Part shown: positions 41,826-53,171 of the stretch, piece after piece | Layout of the letters: each line of letters opens with the position of its first letter | Position numbering within the stretch: the first letter of the stretch is position 1 | Source: Takakia lepidozioides | Lineage: Eukaryota > Streptophyta > Takakiopsida > Takakiales > Takakiaceae | Direction: 5' to 3' | Assembly: GCA_030704615.1 (NCBI GenBank) | Contig: CM060734.1 | Span: 58,792,042 to 58,856,041 of the forward strand | DNA: 64,000 nt | Translations under genes and position numbers: made by a program | Notes under the pieces: generated by a model | The model's input: only the letters and a program-made list of their open reading frames with translations | Told to the model about the DNA's origin: nothing | Database searches by the model: none

Positions 41826-42695
41826 TTATTGACGTGTAGCTCGGGGCTTAGCTGAATATCGTTGATGAAACTCTTGAACTTTGTTGAATGCATTGGCAAG
41901 GTTGGATAAAGGTTCCCACGTTCGTTCGCTGATGTCGTAGCCTTTCCAATGTAAGAAATATTCAAGACATTTATACTTGATGCGAAAGTCTAGGACTTCG
42001 CCGACTTCATACTTGATTTCCTGATTGACTTCGATTGGTGGAGGTGGTACGGAGACTCTCCCTGGAATATTCGATGGATGATACAACTCCAATAATGAAA
42101 CATGAAAGACTGGATGGATGCGCATATTTCGTGGGAGGTCAAGCCGAAAACTGACCGGATTCATTTGTCGAATAATTTTGAATGGTCTCATGCGTTGATA
42201 ATCCAACTTCTTTGATGGTCGCGAGGTTTGTATGTCCCGTCGAAGAAGCCACACACGATCTCCGACCTTGAACTGGGGTTGGAGTTGGCGATGTTGATCT
42301 GCATACTCCTTGTATTGTTTTTGAGCTTCTGCGAGGTAGAATATAAGCTCCTTGTGAATCGTAGCAAGATGAGTAGCAAGGTTTTCTGCAACAGGGCTTC
42401 CAATAGTCTTAATGTGAAAAGGGTTTGCTCGAGGACGATGACCATAATTGGAGAAAAATGGAATTTGCTTGGTCGAAGAATGTATAGTGTTGTTGTAGCC
42501 AAACTCAGCCAATGACAGAAGGTCCGTCGAATTATCTTAGAGATAATTTATTGTACAGCGAAGATACTGTTCCAAAATCTGATTTACACGTTCGGTTTGA
42601 CCACCAGTCTGTGGATGATTAGCTGTAGATAGATTGATCTTAGTATCCAATATGTGAAATAATCCCCTCCAAAAATTTGATATGAACTGTGGTCC
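41826..42695 (-). pseudogene. Integrase C terminus and chromodomain of copy B
   Basis: A 228-residue open frame (42512-41826) covers [16 protein letters not shown], the GPY/F-type tail (HPVFHVSLLELYHPS) and an uninterrupted chromodomain KYEVGEVLDFRIKYKCLEYF, LHWKGYDISERTWEPLSNLA. The upstream part down from 42695 holds the third catalytic region with TNRVNQ-type residues and stops near 42540. This chromodomain is better preserved than that of copy A. Confidence 0.82.
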
Positions 42696-43871
42696 TCAAT
42701 CAGATACGATGTCCTTAAGGAGTCCATGAATGCGGTAGATATTATTAAGGAAGACTCTTGCAGTTTCCTCACCGGTAACCATCTTATTACATGGAATGAA
42801 ATGTGCCATCTTTGTAAAACGATCTATAATAACAAGTATTGAATCGGTGGTCTTGGAAATTGGAAGGTCCGTGATAAAGTCCATAGACACGGACGACCAT
42901 GGACCATTTGGAATGGGTAATGGTTGAAGAAGGCCATAAGGTCGATGTCGTGGTCCGTTCGCTCTAGCACATGTGTCGCAAGATTTTATAAATTCTTTCA
43001 CGAGTTTCCACATTTGCGGCCACCAATAGTCCTTGGATATCAATTCAATTGTTTTATTGAAGCCGAAATATCCTGCAGCCGGAAGATCATGACATGTTTG
43101 AAGAATTCGCAGTCGTGTAAGTCCTGGAGGTACATAGAGAAATCTCTTGAAATAAAGTAAATCATCTTTGAATTCGAAGTCGTTTATAACATGTGGGTTG
43201 TCTCGAGGTCGATTTAGTTGACTTCGTAGTATCGTAGCAAATTGGTCGCTCTTCAGTGCTTTTTGAATCTCTTTTATGATATCTGCATCGTCATAGGTGG
43301 ACATGGATAGCATATTCAATTGGAGATTTGTTGGTTTCAAGATGATGGATTTCTGTTGGTCAAAAGCTGCATCCCCTTCTTTTGGCGCAAGATACGATCG
43401 TCGAGAAAGAGCATCTGGTTTTCCTTGAAGATGTCCGGCACAGTAGGTAATAATAAAATCAAACATTGCTACTGACATACTCCATCTCGCTTGACGTCGA
43501 TTCAAAACACGACCACTCATAAAATACTCGAGGTTTTTGTGATCGGTATAGACAGTGACTTGATGTGTTGCTCCCTCTAATAGATGACGTCACTCCTCAA
43601 AAACATTGATAATCGCTAGAAGTTCTTTGTCGTGAATTTCATAATTGATCTCCGCAGCGGAAAATTTGCGAGAACGAAAACCAACAAGGTGGAGTCGGCC
43701 ATCGGTACCATATTAAGAGAGTACCGTGTCAAGTGCAAGATCCGATGCATCTGCTTCCAAAAAGAATGGTTTAGATGGGTCTGCATGTACCAGTATTGGA
43801 GCCGTTGTAAATGTCTGCTTCAGACTTTCAAATGTGTGGTCAGCCTTCTCGTCCCATACAAATTTGTCCTT
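42696..43871 (-). pseudogene. RNase H end and integrase core of copy B
   Basis: The 274-residue frame 43520-42696 starts in the RNase H tail (RQARWSMSVAMFDFIITYCA and GKPDALSRR). It runs through the spacer into the integrase zinc domain (CHDLPAAGYFGF, with Tyr for the usual second His; YWWPQMWK; CDTCARANG) and the core MDFITDLPISKT to DIVSD. The RNase H start lies in 43871-43521, in shifted frames. Confidence 0.8.
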
Positions 43872-44842
43872 TCATGTGAGTCGTGTCAATGATGCAGCAA
43901 TTTTGGAATAGTCTTTGATGAAGATTCTATAGAAATTTGCAAATCCCAAAAAACATTGTACATCTCGGACTGAAGTTGGTTTAATCCACTCGATGACGGT
44001 TTGTATTTTCTTCTGATCCATAAAGACGCCTTTGTCGGAAATAATATAGCCCAGAAATTCGACTTCAGATTTAGGAAAAGACATTTTTTCAACTTGGCAT
44101 ATAGTCATCTTTCTCTTAATCTATCAAAGACAAGGCGTACACTGCGGCCATGTTCTTCTTCATTCTGTGAAAATATCAAAATGTCGTCCAAATAGATGAC
44201 TACAAAGTTATCTAAAAATTCTCGAAAGATGTCATTCATCATATGTTGGAAAATTGCTGGAGCATTTGTAAGACCGAAAGGCATAACACTGTATTCAAAA
44301 TGTCCATATCTTGTTCGAAAAGTTGTTTTCCATTCGTCTCTTTCTTTTATCCGTACAAAGTTACAGGCTCATCTCAAGTCAATTTTTGTAAAAATCTTCG
44401 CTCGTCCCAGTTAGTCGAGAAGCCCAGAAATCGGCGGCAACGGATAACGATTATTAATTGTGACTTTGTTGAGATCGTGATAGTCCACACACATGCGTAA
44501 TGATCCGTCCTTCTTTTTCACAAACAAGATAGACGCCCTCGCAGGTGATTTTAAATGTCGGATGAAGTTCTTTGACAAATTTTCATCAATGTACGCACGT
44601 AGTGCAGCCAACTCCGTCTGGGATAAATTATAGATTGGGCCAAATGGTGGTTGGGCTCCTTCTTGTAACTCAATTGCACAGTCATAAGGTCGATGTTCTG
44701 ACAATATATCTGCATTTTTATTCTCGAAAACATCCTTGAAATCTTGATATTGATTGGGTAATGTCGAAGTACCTTTGTCTGTTGTGGTCTTGATCGGAGT
44801 CGCATAGAGTGCAAATGTCGCATTGTTTTTGGTAGCTCTCAT
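43872..44842 (-). pseudogene. Reverse transcriptase of copy B
   Basis: The fingers ([54 protein letters not shown]) are open in 44842-44411. The palm around 44400-44110 is frameshifted but still encodes the VVIYLDDI-like box near 44200. The thumb reads VEFLGYIISDKGVFMD at 44108-43872. This whole domain is what copy A has lost. Confidence 0.8.
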
Positions 44843-45070
44843 GAAAGCTCTAGCTCCAAAGAACAGGGGTTGAATACCTTTGATATTTCTACATTTTTGT
44901 CTTGCAGAAATTTTTCGCGATCGTCAGTCGATGTCAGGATTGTGAAGTACGAACCAGGGAAGTCCAAGGATCATAGGATTCGTTGGAGACTGGATGACGT
45001 TGAAAACAATATGTGATGTTTGATCTTCAAGCTTCACTTCAAGTGGTCGAGTTTCATGGTCAACATTTCC

Positions 45071-45343
45071 TTATGCTAACGGTCGTCCAATATCGATGAC
45101 TTCAACGGGGCCCAAGAGTTTCTTCTTTACAAGCGTTAAATTGTGTTGTTTCGCAAAGTTTTTGTCAATAAAACATGCTGAAGCCCCTGAGTCCAAAAGT
45201 GCTTCTACAGAGATATCTCGATTTTGCACTCTGATTTTTACCGGAACTGTGAAGCAAGGTGCAGGGTCTGGAGGTAGAAATAGACCTTTTTTGGTGAGGA
45301 ATTTGTGGTGTCCAACCGCATGGTCCCTACTGTAACTGGACAT
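45071..45343 (-). pseudogene. Aspartic protease of copy B
   Basis: PCFTVPVKIRVQNRDISVEA then LLDSGASACFIDKNFAKQHN, with an intact DSGAS catalytic motif. The C-terminal half continues in 45070-44900 in shifted frame (VILGLPWF-type end). Confidence 0.8.
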
Positions 45344-45713
45344 CTTCGTTTTCCGACCTCCTCGTATCGAACACTTGAGTTGCGCCCCGAGCTTTGAATT
45401 TTCATTTGTTGGGGCAGTTTCATGCTATGTGATCTTCTTCTTCGCAATAGAGGCATAATCCATTCGAGCGTCGGCTTTGTTTTTCTTGTGGCGTCAATGG
45501 CTTGAATCGGACAGCATCAATCTGCATAAGACCACTACCGGATGTCTGATGGATTGTTGTGTTTGGTGCCATAGTAACAGCGGCATGATGCGTCGTCGAC
45601 CATCTAGATCGCTTATTTTGACGTCTTTCGAACAAACGATTATCGCATGCAATGACTTGGGTGATGAATTCGCTCAGTGTACTCACGTTTGGCATTGTCA
45701 GCAGCAAATCTTT
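45344..45713 (-). pseudogene. gag C-terminal part of copy B
   Basis: Encodes LLLTMPNVSTLSEFITQVIA, CDNRLFERRQNKR and the zinc knuckle region CLYCEEEDHIA (Gly of the knuckle replaced). It stops at 45713, where CACTA-2 sequence begins. About 155 bp of gag present in copy A between here and the piece at 54375 is missing. Confidence 0.78.
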
Positions 45714-45879
45714 AAATTTTAAATTTAAATTTAATTTAATTTTAAAAACTAAAAAATTAAAAACATATGTCGGATGCCGCGTCGCACCGCATTGTGCCAC
45801 GTGGCATAATGTATTTTTATAATAATGAAAAAACCATGCGGCAGCTCATCTAGGCTACCACGTGCTATCCCTAGCTCGC

Positions 45880-45995
45880 CTACTAACCCTAGGGCCATCT
45901 TATCCATTTGATTGTACTTAGAGGAGTTTGAACCTGCAACCTCTTTACTATAAGAGTTATAGTTCACTACCTGCTAACCAATACACCCATTAGTC
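45880..45995 (-). mobile_element. tRNA-derived SINE-like piece in CACTA-2
   Basis: The minus strand reads TATTGGTTAGCAGGTAGTG (A box-like) and GTTGCAGGTTCAAACTCC (B box-like). It is the same sequence as 52672-52750 in CACTA-3, so it is an old passenger of this transposon family, present before the copies diverged. Confidence 0.55.
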
Positions 45996-46025
45996 ATTCA
46001 TGTGATCATATGGTGTTTTAATTGT

Positions 46026-46619
46026 ACTAGGGCTTCGCGTTGCTCCGCACTACTAGCGACAAATTCTGATAACTATGTTCAATTTTTTACAAAAAAAAGG
46101 CTGGGTCATCCCCACGGTGGTTATTGCAGAGATCCCGTGTTTTGTTTTTTTCTGGAAGAAAAATGGCGGATCTGTATTTCAACATTCAATTTTCACAAGC
46201 CGCATCAATCAATAACTACATACCCAAATACCCTTACATTCACTATATGAACTTTCTAAGCATCCACCATGGGATTGGATCTTGGTGGGTTAAGGCTAGC
46301 TTTTGACAATATTCATGCAAGTTCATCAAGGGCTCCATCCAAAGCCACACCACGAGAAACAAACACATGTCCAAATTTAAGATGCTGAACAAACTTGTGC
46401 ACAGGGCTGCCCCTCTCATCAAGCTCATTAAAATTCGTATTCACTTCCAACTTCAAGCTTTGGAGAAGCTCCACCACCCAAACCCAGAATTAGGTCAGCA
46501 CTTTGATTTCCATCCACTGTCACCATAATTAGTCAAAAATCACCCCTTCAGTCAAGTGCAATTATGGGCTGACTTCCCACCTATGTCGGGTAGACCCCAC
46601 TATCATTTCCTATAGATTT
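46026..46619. other. Unassigned CACTA-2 interior
   Basis: No motif recognised between the transposon's conserved terminal zone and the DYW pseudogene. A 61-residue minus frame (46428-46243) has no known domain. Confidence 0.4.
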
Positions 46620-47160
46620 ATGGCACAGGAAATGCACTCAACAGTACATCATGGTCAATACTTTCGGGAAATGGTGGATGGTGTGAGTAGTTAAGTCACA
46701 GATCAATGAATGAAGCAAGCGTCCTTGAGATGAATTTGGTGGAGGTGTGGCAGTCACCACACACTCGAGGATTCTTGATGAGACGGAGAGGCGTCCTAGG
46801 GGTCATGCTGATCAGCCCAAAACCAATGGCCAGCTTCTTACTGTGGTGGCAAAGAGAAAATTCATTTTCCTCCTCCCCACATCATGCAATACAAAGCACA
46901 TGTTAAGCACATACCCCGCCTCCTTCATCTTCCCAGACAATCTTCTCAGCTCAGCATGGATTTCCTTAATTCTGGGATGCAACTTGTCATCTACAACGAA
47001 GGTGTGCACCCTGTTGCAAACCTCAATGCAGCAGCGACCTGGCTCATTTTCAACCCGTCTGACCTTCATCATTCTTCTCACCTTTACAGTATCAATCCAC
47101 CTGCTAGCTGCAGCATAGATGTTTGATAGCAACATAAGTCACGGCATCCTGTTCATTCCA
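46620..47160 (-). pseudogene. E/E+ region and decayed DYW deaminase domain of a PPR protein
   Basis: The frame 47135-46812 gives MLLSNIYAAASRWIDTVKVR, EPGRCCIEVCNRVHTFVVDD, LHPRIKEIHAELRRLSGKMK and EAGYVLNMCFVLHDV, the standard E and E+ motifs and DYW start. Across a frameshift follow HHSKKLAIGFGLIS, RLIKNPRVCGDCHTSTKFIS and traces of IICDxxxxxHHF. DYW domains are cytidine deaminases that edit organellar RNA. The catalytic HxE is HSK here (Glu to Lys), and the terminal CSCGDYW is not found. It sits at the 3' end of the long PPR tract on the same strand. Confidence 0.75.
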
Positions 47161-48237
47161 CTTGAGGATAGATGTTGCCGCACGTTGAGCCATCTCTACA
47201 TTGTCATGGATTCTACAGGCACTAAACAAGGCCTTCCACACCACAACATCTGGATTGATTGACATTTTATTAATCAGGTCCACTGCCTCATCCAGTTGTC
47301 ATGCACGTCCAAGAAGGTTCACCATGCAGCCAAAGTGTTATACTGTCGGAGTGACACCATGATCTTGAATCAGGGAATCGGAGTAGCATCTATCTTCATT
47401 CAGAAGGCCAGTGTAGCTGCATGCAGAGAGAACACATTCTTTCAAGCCGTTCTTTTGCATTCCTTCAAATAGTTGCAGGACCTCCCTATGACAACCATGT
47501 TGTGCATATCCTGCGATCATTGCATTCCACAACACCACATCTCATTCAGCCATATTGTCGAACACTCCCTTTGCATCCTCCATGCACCCACATTTGGCAT
47601 ACATGTCCACCAGGGCAGAGTTCAGGATCACATCTGGTACAATTCTAGCTCTGACGATGTTGCCATGCACCTCTTTGCCCTTTTCCAGGGCTGCCAGGCT
47701 TGCACACGCACACAAACGTGATGTGGTCGGACTTCACCCCCGTCGCACATCATTTGCTCATAGGTCTCCAAAGCCTCCATCCTACGTCCCTGTTGTGCAT
47801 ACCCTACAAGCACTGCACTCCACGACACCACATGTTGTTCAGCCTGCATACTGTTGAAAACTACCTTTCACCCCTTCGTGCATCATTTGCTCATAGGTCT
47901 CTAAAGTATTCGTACCACACCCATGCATGGTAAATCCTGCCAACATTACATTCCACGTGATCAAAGATGGTTGAGGCATTCTGTTGAACACTTGGTGATC
48001 ATCCATGATGCTCCCGCACTTAACATACATGTCGATAAGGGTGTTGAGTAAAAAAAACATTTGGCTAAATCCACTTTCCCCTTTTCCAGAGCTGCCAGGG
48101 TAGTGTTTAGAATGACATTTGGTACAATTCCAGCTTTGATGATATCCCCATGCACCTCTTTGCCCTTCTCTAGGGCTGCCAGGCTTGCACGACGCCACAT
48201 CTTGTTCAGCCATAGTGTTGAACACTCCCATTGCGTC

Positions 48238-48753
48238 CTAGATGCACCCACATTTTGCAAACATGTCCACTAGGGTATTGTTCAGAATGAAATCTGGTAC
48301 AATTCCAGCTCTGAAGATGTCGCCATGGACCTCTTTGCCCCTTTCCAGAGCTGCCAGGCCTGCACATGCATTGCAAACGCACCCAAACGTGATGTGGTCG
48401 GGCTTCACCCCTTCTCCCATCATTTGTTCATAAGTCTCCAAAGCCTCCATACCACGTTCTTGTTGTGCATACCCTGCAAGCATCGTGTCCAATGGCACCA
48501 CATCTCCTTCAGCCATACTGTCAAAAACTCCCTTTGCATCCTCGATGCACTCACATTTGACATATATGTCCAGTAGGGCAGTGTTTAGATTGACATTGGG
48601 TACAATTCCAGATGTGACGATGTTACCATGGACCACTTTGCACCTTTGCAGAGCTGCCAGGCTTGCACACGCATTGCAAATGCAAACAAACATTATGCGG
48701 TTGGGCTTCACCCCGTCGCACATCATTTGCTCATAGGTCTCCAAAGACTCCAT
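48238..48753 (-). pseudogene. PPR segment, 171-residue open frame
   Basis: Two and a half PLS-type PPR units are uninterrupted here: GVKPNRIMFVCICNACASLA, VVHGNIVTSGIVPNVNLNTA, LLDIYVKCECIEDAKGVFDS, GMEALETYEQMMGEGVKPDH, EVHGDIFRAGIVPDFILNN and MFAKCGCI. It is one of the best-preserved parts of the tract. Confidence 0.75.
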
Positions 48754-49455
48754 CCCACGTCCCTGTTGTCCATACCTCTTTGCCCTTCTCTAGGGCTACC
48801 AGGCTTGCACGACGTCACATCTCATTCAGCCATATTGTCGAACACTCCTTTTGCATCCTCTATGCACCCACATTTGGCATACATGTCCACCAGGGCAGAG
48901 TTCAGGATCACATCTAGTACAAATCCAGCTCTGACGATGTCACCATGGCCCTCATTGCACCTTTCCAGGGCTGCCAGGCTTGCAGAAGCATTGCAAACGC
49001 AAACAAATGTGATGTGGTTGGGCTTCAACCTTTCGCACATCAATTGCTCATAGGTCTCCAAAGCCTCCATCCCGCCCCTTGCTGTGCATATCCTGCAATC
49101 ATCGCACTCCACGACACCACATTTCTTTCAGCCATACCGTCGAACACTCCCTTTGCATCCTCGATGCACTCACATTTGACATACATGTCCAGCAGGGCAG
49201 ATGCATGGACCTCATTGCACCTTTCCAAAGCTGCCAGGCTTGTACACGCATTGCAAATGAAAAAAAAGGTTATGCGGTTGGGCTTCACCCCTTCGCACAT
49301 CAATTGCTCAAGGTCTCCAACGCCTCCATCCCGCGCCCTTGCTGTGCATATTCTGTAATCATCGCCCTCCACGACACCACATCTCCTTCACCCTTTGCAT
49401 CCTCGATGCACTCACATTTGACATACATGTCCAGCAGGGCAGTGTTCAGAATGAC

Positions 49456-49695
49456 ATTCAAGGTGTAGCTAAACAGCTCAAAGAAGGTTTGTTATTGGGC
49501 GCCCATCAAGCGCAGCTGCTGGAGAGGTTGGTAGCACCAGGCATCTGTGTGCTTGCCCACCACCGTCTGCTGCATCCACCGGGTCTCCATTGCACCGATG
49601 CTGCCACTTCACCTGAACCATGGTGGGATCAGTTGTGGCAGGTGTGTTGCCCCCACATTGTCATCTTGTTGTCATCCTGTCTGTGTGGATTCATT
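49456..49695. other. ~240-bp foreign segment within the PPR tract
   Basis: PPR-coding sequence stops after TCAGAATGACATT and resumes at TTCCAATTCCAGATGTGACG. The intervening sequence has no PPR similarity and keeps an open plus-strand frame. No inverted repeats or target duplication were found; I cannot name it. Confidence 0.45.
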
Positions 49696-51150
49696 GGGAG
49701 TTCCAATTCCAGATGTGACGATGTCACCATGGACCACTTTGCACCTTTCCAGAGCTGCCAGGCTTGCACGCGCATTGCAAATGCAAACAAACGTTATGTG
49801 GTTGGGCTTCACCCCTTCCCACATCATTTGCTCATAGGTCTCCGAAGCCTCCATCCCGCCTCTTGTTGTGCATATCCTGCAATCATTGCCCTCCACGACA
49901 CCACATTTCTTTCAGCCATACTGTCGAAAACTCCCTTTGCATCCTCGATGCACTCACATTTGACATACATGTCCAGCAGGGCTGTGTTCAGGATGACATC
50001 TGGTACAAATCAGCTTTGACGATGTCACCATGGACCTCATTGCACCTTTCCAGGGCTGCCAGGCTTGCACATGCATTGCAAATGCAAACAAACGTCAACA
50101 CACTTCTCCTCATCTATGTTATCTGTTTTTGGATACTTTCCTGCTGCCACATTGGCAGTAACTTGTCAAAGTCACTCCTAACCACCACAGATACACCCAA
50201 CGAGCTAACTTACAGAATTCAATATGCATCTCAAATTCCCTTGCTCAGTTTCTCACCAAACACTATATGATAAGTGGCATGTTAGCAAGAGCAGTTTCCA
50301 GGATGATATTTGGCTCAATTCTGGTTTTGATAATACCAGCATGGATTTTTTTGCCCTTTTCCAGGTCTGCCAGGCTGCCACATTTGTCCGGTACCCACCC
50401 TTCCCATATCATTGCTCATAGGTCTCCAAGGTGACCACACCCTTGCTGAGCATATCCTGCAGCAATCATCGCACAATGAAACCACATCTCGTCCAGTCAT
50501 ATTGTCGAAAACTTGACGGGCCTCCTTCATGCTCCCGCACTTGGCCTACATGGCAGCAAAGGCAGTCTCTAGAATGACATTTGGTGCAATTCCAGCTTTC
50601 AAAATGTCAGCTTGGACCTGTTTTCCCTTTTCCAAGGCACCTATGCAGGCACATGCCTTGAGAGTAGAATGAACGTGACCTTGGAGGGTACGGCTTGCTA
50701 AGACCAAGCTTACTCTCCCAAAAACCTTGTAAACATCATGAAGAATACCAAATCATGGTACCCAACGAGCTAACTTACAGAATTCAATATGCATCTCAGG
50801 GCTGAGTCTGATGAGAGGGCAAAACAGGTTGAAATAGGTCGAAGAATGTGCCCTCACCACATTGTCCTTGACCTTGTGTTATGACCCATGGAGGATTTGG
50901 CCGACCATCAACCCAAAAAGACCTCTTGTGTGTGTTGCTTGTGTCCGTAGTCAGGTAATGTCAGATTGGTATGTAAGAACCACCATGGTGCAGCTGAGTA
51001 GGCAGAGATTGAACTAAGATTTGCAGGCTGGACAAGGGTGTTCAGTAGAAAAACATTTGTTGTGAATCCACTCTGGATAATGTGAGTGTGCTCATAGGTC
51101 TCCAAAGCCTCCATCCCGCACCCTTCACACAAACGTGATGTGGTTGGGCT

Positions 51151-51732
51151 TCACTCCTTCCCCCAGGCCTCCATCCCGCACCCCTGCTGTGCATATCCTA
51201 CAAGCATGGCGTTCCATGACACCAAATCTTGTTCAGCCATATTGTTGAACACTCCTTCCACATCCTCAATGCTCCCACATTTGGCATACATGTCTACGAG
51301 GGTATTGTTCAGAATCACATCTGGTACAATTCCAGCTTTGGCAATGCAACCATGCACCTCTTTGCCCTTTTCTAGGGCTGCTAGGCTTGCACACGCATTG
51401 CAAACACACAAAAACGTGATATGGTCGGGCTTCACCCCTTTACCCATCATTTGTTCATAGGTCTCCAAGGCCTCCATCACGCGCCCCTGTTGTGCATACG
51501 CTGCAAGCATGGCGTTCCACGACACCGAAACTCGTTCAGCCATACTATGGAAAACTCCCTCCACATCCTCAACGCTCCCACATTTGGCATACATGTCCAC
51601 CAAGGTAGTGTTCAGGATGACATCTGGTACAATTGCAGCTTTGACGATGCAACCATGGACCTCTTTGTCAGGCTTGCACACGCACTGCAAACACACACAA
51701 ACGTGATGTGGTCGGACTTCACCCCTTCGCAC
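51151..51732 (-). pseudogene. PPR segment, 193-residue open frame
   Basis: Nearly three PPR units in one frame, including IVPDVILNTTLVDMYAKCGS, VSWNAMLAAYAQQGRVMEAL, GVKPDHITFLCVCNACASLA and IVPDVILNNTLVDMYAKCGS. The two helices of each motif are intact. Neighbouring sequence is shifted, so this is part of the broken tract. Confidence 0.78.
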
Positions 51733-51894
51733 ATCATTTGTTCATAGGTCTCCAAAGCCTCCATCCCGCGCCCCTGCAAGCATCGATGCAGGCAGTGCTC
51801 ATAATGACATCTGGTACAATTCCAGATTTGACGATGTCACCATGGGCCTCTTTCCACTTTTCCAGGGCTGCCAGGCTTGCACACACACTGCAAA

Positions 51895-52030
51895 TGCAAA
51901 CAAACGTGTCTTTAGTTGACCATCTACCCATGCAGGTTTCTTGTAGTTATTGATCCACAGGGAATCATAGGTAATCTGGAGCTTGAAGTCCGGTCCCCTT
52001 GGATGAATCTGGACCCACACTCTATCCCTG
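51895..52030 (-). pseudogene. PDF-motif fragment (OSB-type) within the PPR tract
   Basis: The minus strand reads GPDFKLQITYDSLWINNYKK then PAWVDGQL, the same PDF half-motif as at 8690, 10287 and 10855 in CACTA-1. It runs straight into PPR-like CVQAWQPWKSGK sequence, so PDF and PPR pieces are spliced together in the transposon. Confidence 0.6.
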
Positions 52031-52318
52031 CTCCTTCAACTATCCATGCCTCTGCACAAATCATGCATACATCCGATCATTGCACTCCATGAGACCACAA
52101 TTTGTCTAGCCATATTGCCAAGCACCTGACTTGCATCTTCAAGGCTGCCACATTTGGCATACCATCGACTAGGGTATTCTCCAGAATGATATCTGGAACA
52201 ATTCCAGCTTTCATTATGTCAACATGGACTTGTTTGCCCTTCTCCAGGGCTGCCATGCTTGCACAGGCATTGACAACGTAAACAAACGTAGACTGGTCAG
52301 GTGCCACCCCTTCTCATA

Positions 52319-53168
52319 CACTACAACAGATCGCGGTAGTTATGACTGCCAAACCGTGGTAGTCGTGGTTTTCATGACTTTGACCATGACTGCACCATGT
52401 TTTTATGTGAAATTGACTTCCCGCAGTCGTTCATACGACTGTAGTCATATGAACGACTATCTAAATAGTCGTCTGTATGACTACATGGCTCCGGAATGGG
52501 CGGAAGGCTGGTCAACGATAATTGACCAGATTTAACTCACTATTCATAGTCATTTTCTATGACTGCAGTGTACATAGATGAGGTTACATAGTCATGATGA
52601 CTACTGGGGATTTTGTAATTTGGTGTGTATAATACAATTAAAACACCATATGATCATATGAATTACTAATGGGTGTATTGGTTAACAGGTAGTGAACTAT
52701 AACTCTTATAGTAAAGAGGTTGCAGGTTTAAACTCCTCTAAGTACAATCAAATGGATAAGATGGCCCTAGGGTTAGTAGGCGAGTTAGGGATAGCACGTG
52801 GTATCCTAGATGGACTGCCACGTGGTTTTTTCATTATTATAAAATGCATTATGCCACGTGGCACAATGCGGTGCGACGCGGCGTTTGACATATGTTTTTA
52901 TTTTTTCAATTTTTTTTAATTTAATTTAATTTTTTAAATCAATTGCGCCTCGCCACGTGGTGCAGCAGCGGCGGCTGCAGTATGGTATATATGACTGCAG
53001 TGAGAGATATCACTTGGTTCATATGACTGTAGTCATCCGGACCATACCATCCTGTACTCATTGTATTGACTTGGTTAGCACGACTTACAGTCATAAAAGT
53101 CATATGTACCGTTTATGACTGTAGAATAGTCATATATACAGTCATAAATACCACGATCTGTTGTAGTG
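52319..53168. mobile_element. CACTA-3: 850-bp non-autonomous CACTA element
   Basis: The ends CACTACAACAGATCGCGGTA and, inverted, CACTACAACAGATCGTGGTA form ~28-bp TIRs with two mismatches. They are flanked by the 3-bp target duplication ATA (52316-52318 and 53169-53171). The subterminal zones are dense in ATGACTGTAGTCAT-like palindromic words. There is no coding capacity. It carries the SINE-like piece at 52672-52750. It sits inside CACTA-2's PPR cargo. Confidence 0.9.
52672..52750 (+). mobile_element. tRNA-derived SINE-like piece in CACTA-3
   Basis: TATTGGTTAACAGGTAGTG and GTTGCAGGTTTAAACTCC, equivalent to 45880-45995 in the opposite orientation. Confidence 0.5.
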
Positions 53169-53171
53169 ATA

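Larger units (their letters stand above)
46640..52310 (-). pseudogene. Tandem PLS-class PPR tract inside CACTA-2
   Basis: Over twelve recognisable PPR triplets run on the minus strand, each in the form DVVSWNAMxAGYAQQGxGME then ALETYEQMMxEGVKPDHITF, VCVCNACASLAALEKGKEVH, GDIVKAGIVPDVILNTALVD and MYAKCGSIEDAxGVFDxMAE. Repeat-to-repeat similarity is unusually high, as expected of recent internal duplications. Small frameshifts split it into open pieces of 60-190 residues. The tract ends in E/DYW sequence at 47160-46620. CACTA-3 interrupts its 5' side at 52319-53168. PLS-DYW PPR proteins act in organellar RNA editing. As it stands it cannot make one protein. Confidence 0.8.

Noticed and set aside
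48238-50270. Long plus-strand open frames in the PPR region (up to 226 residues)
   Set aside because: They are the antisense of PPR repeats (recurring PFQSCQACTRIAN-type words) and show no independent domain.
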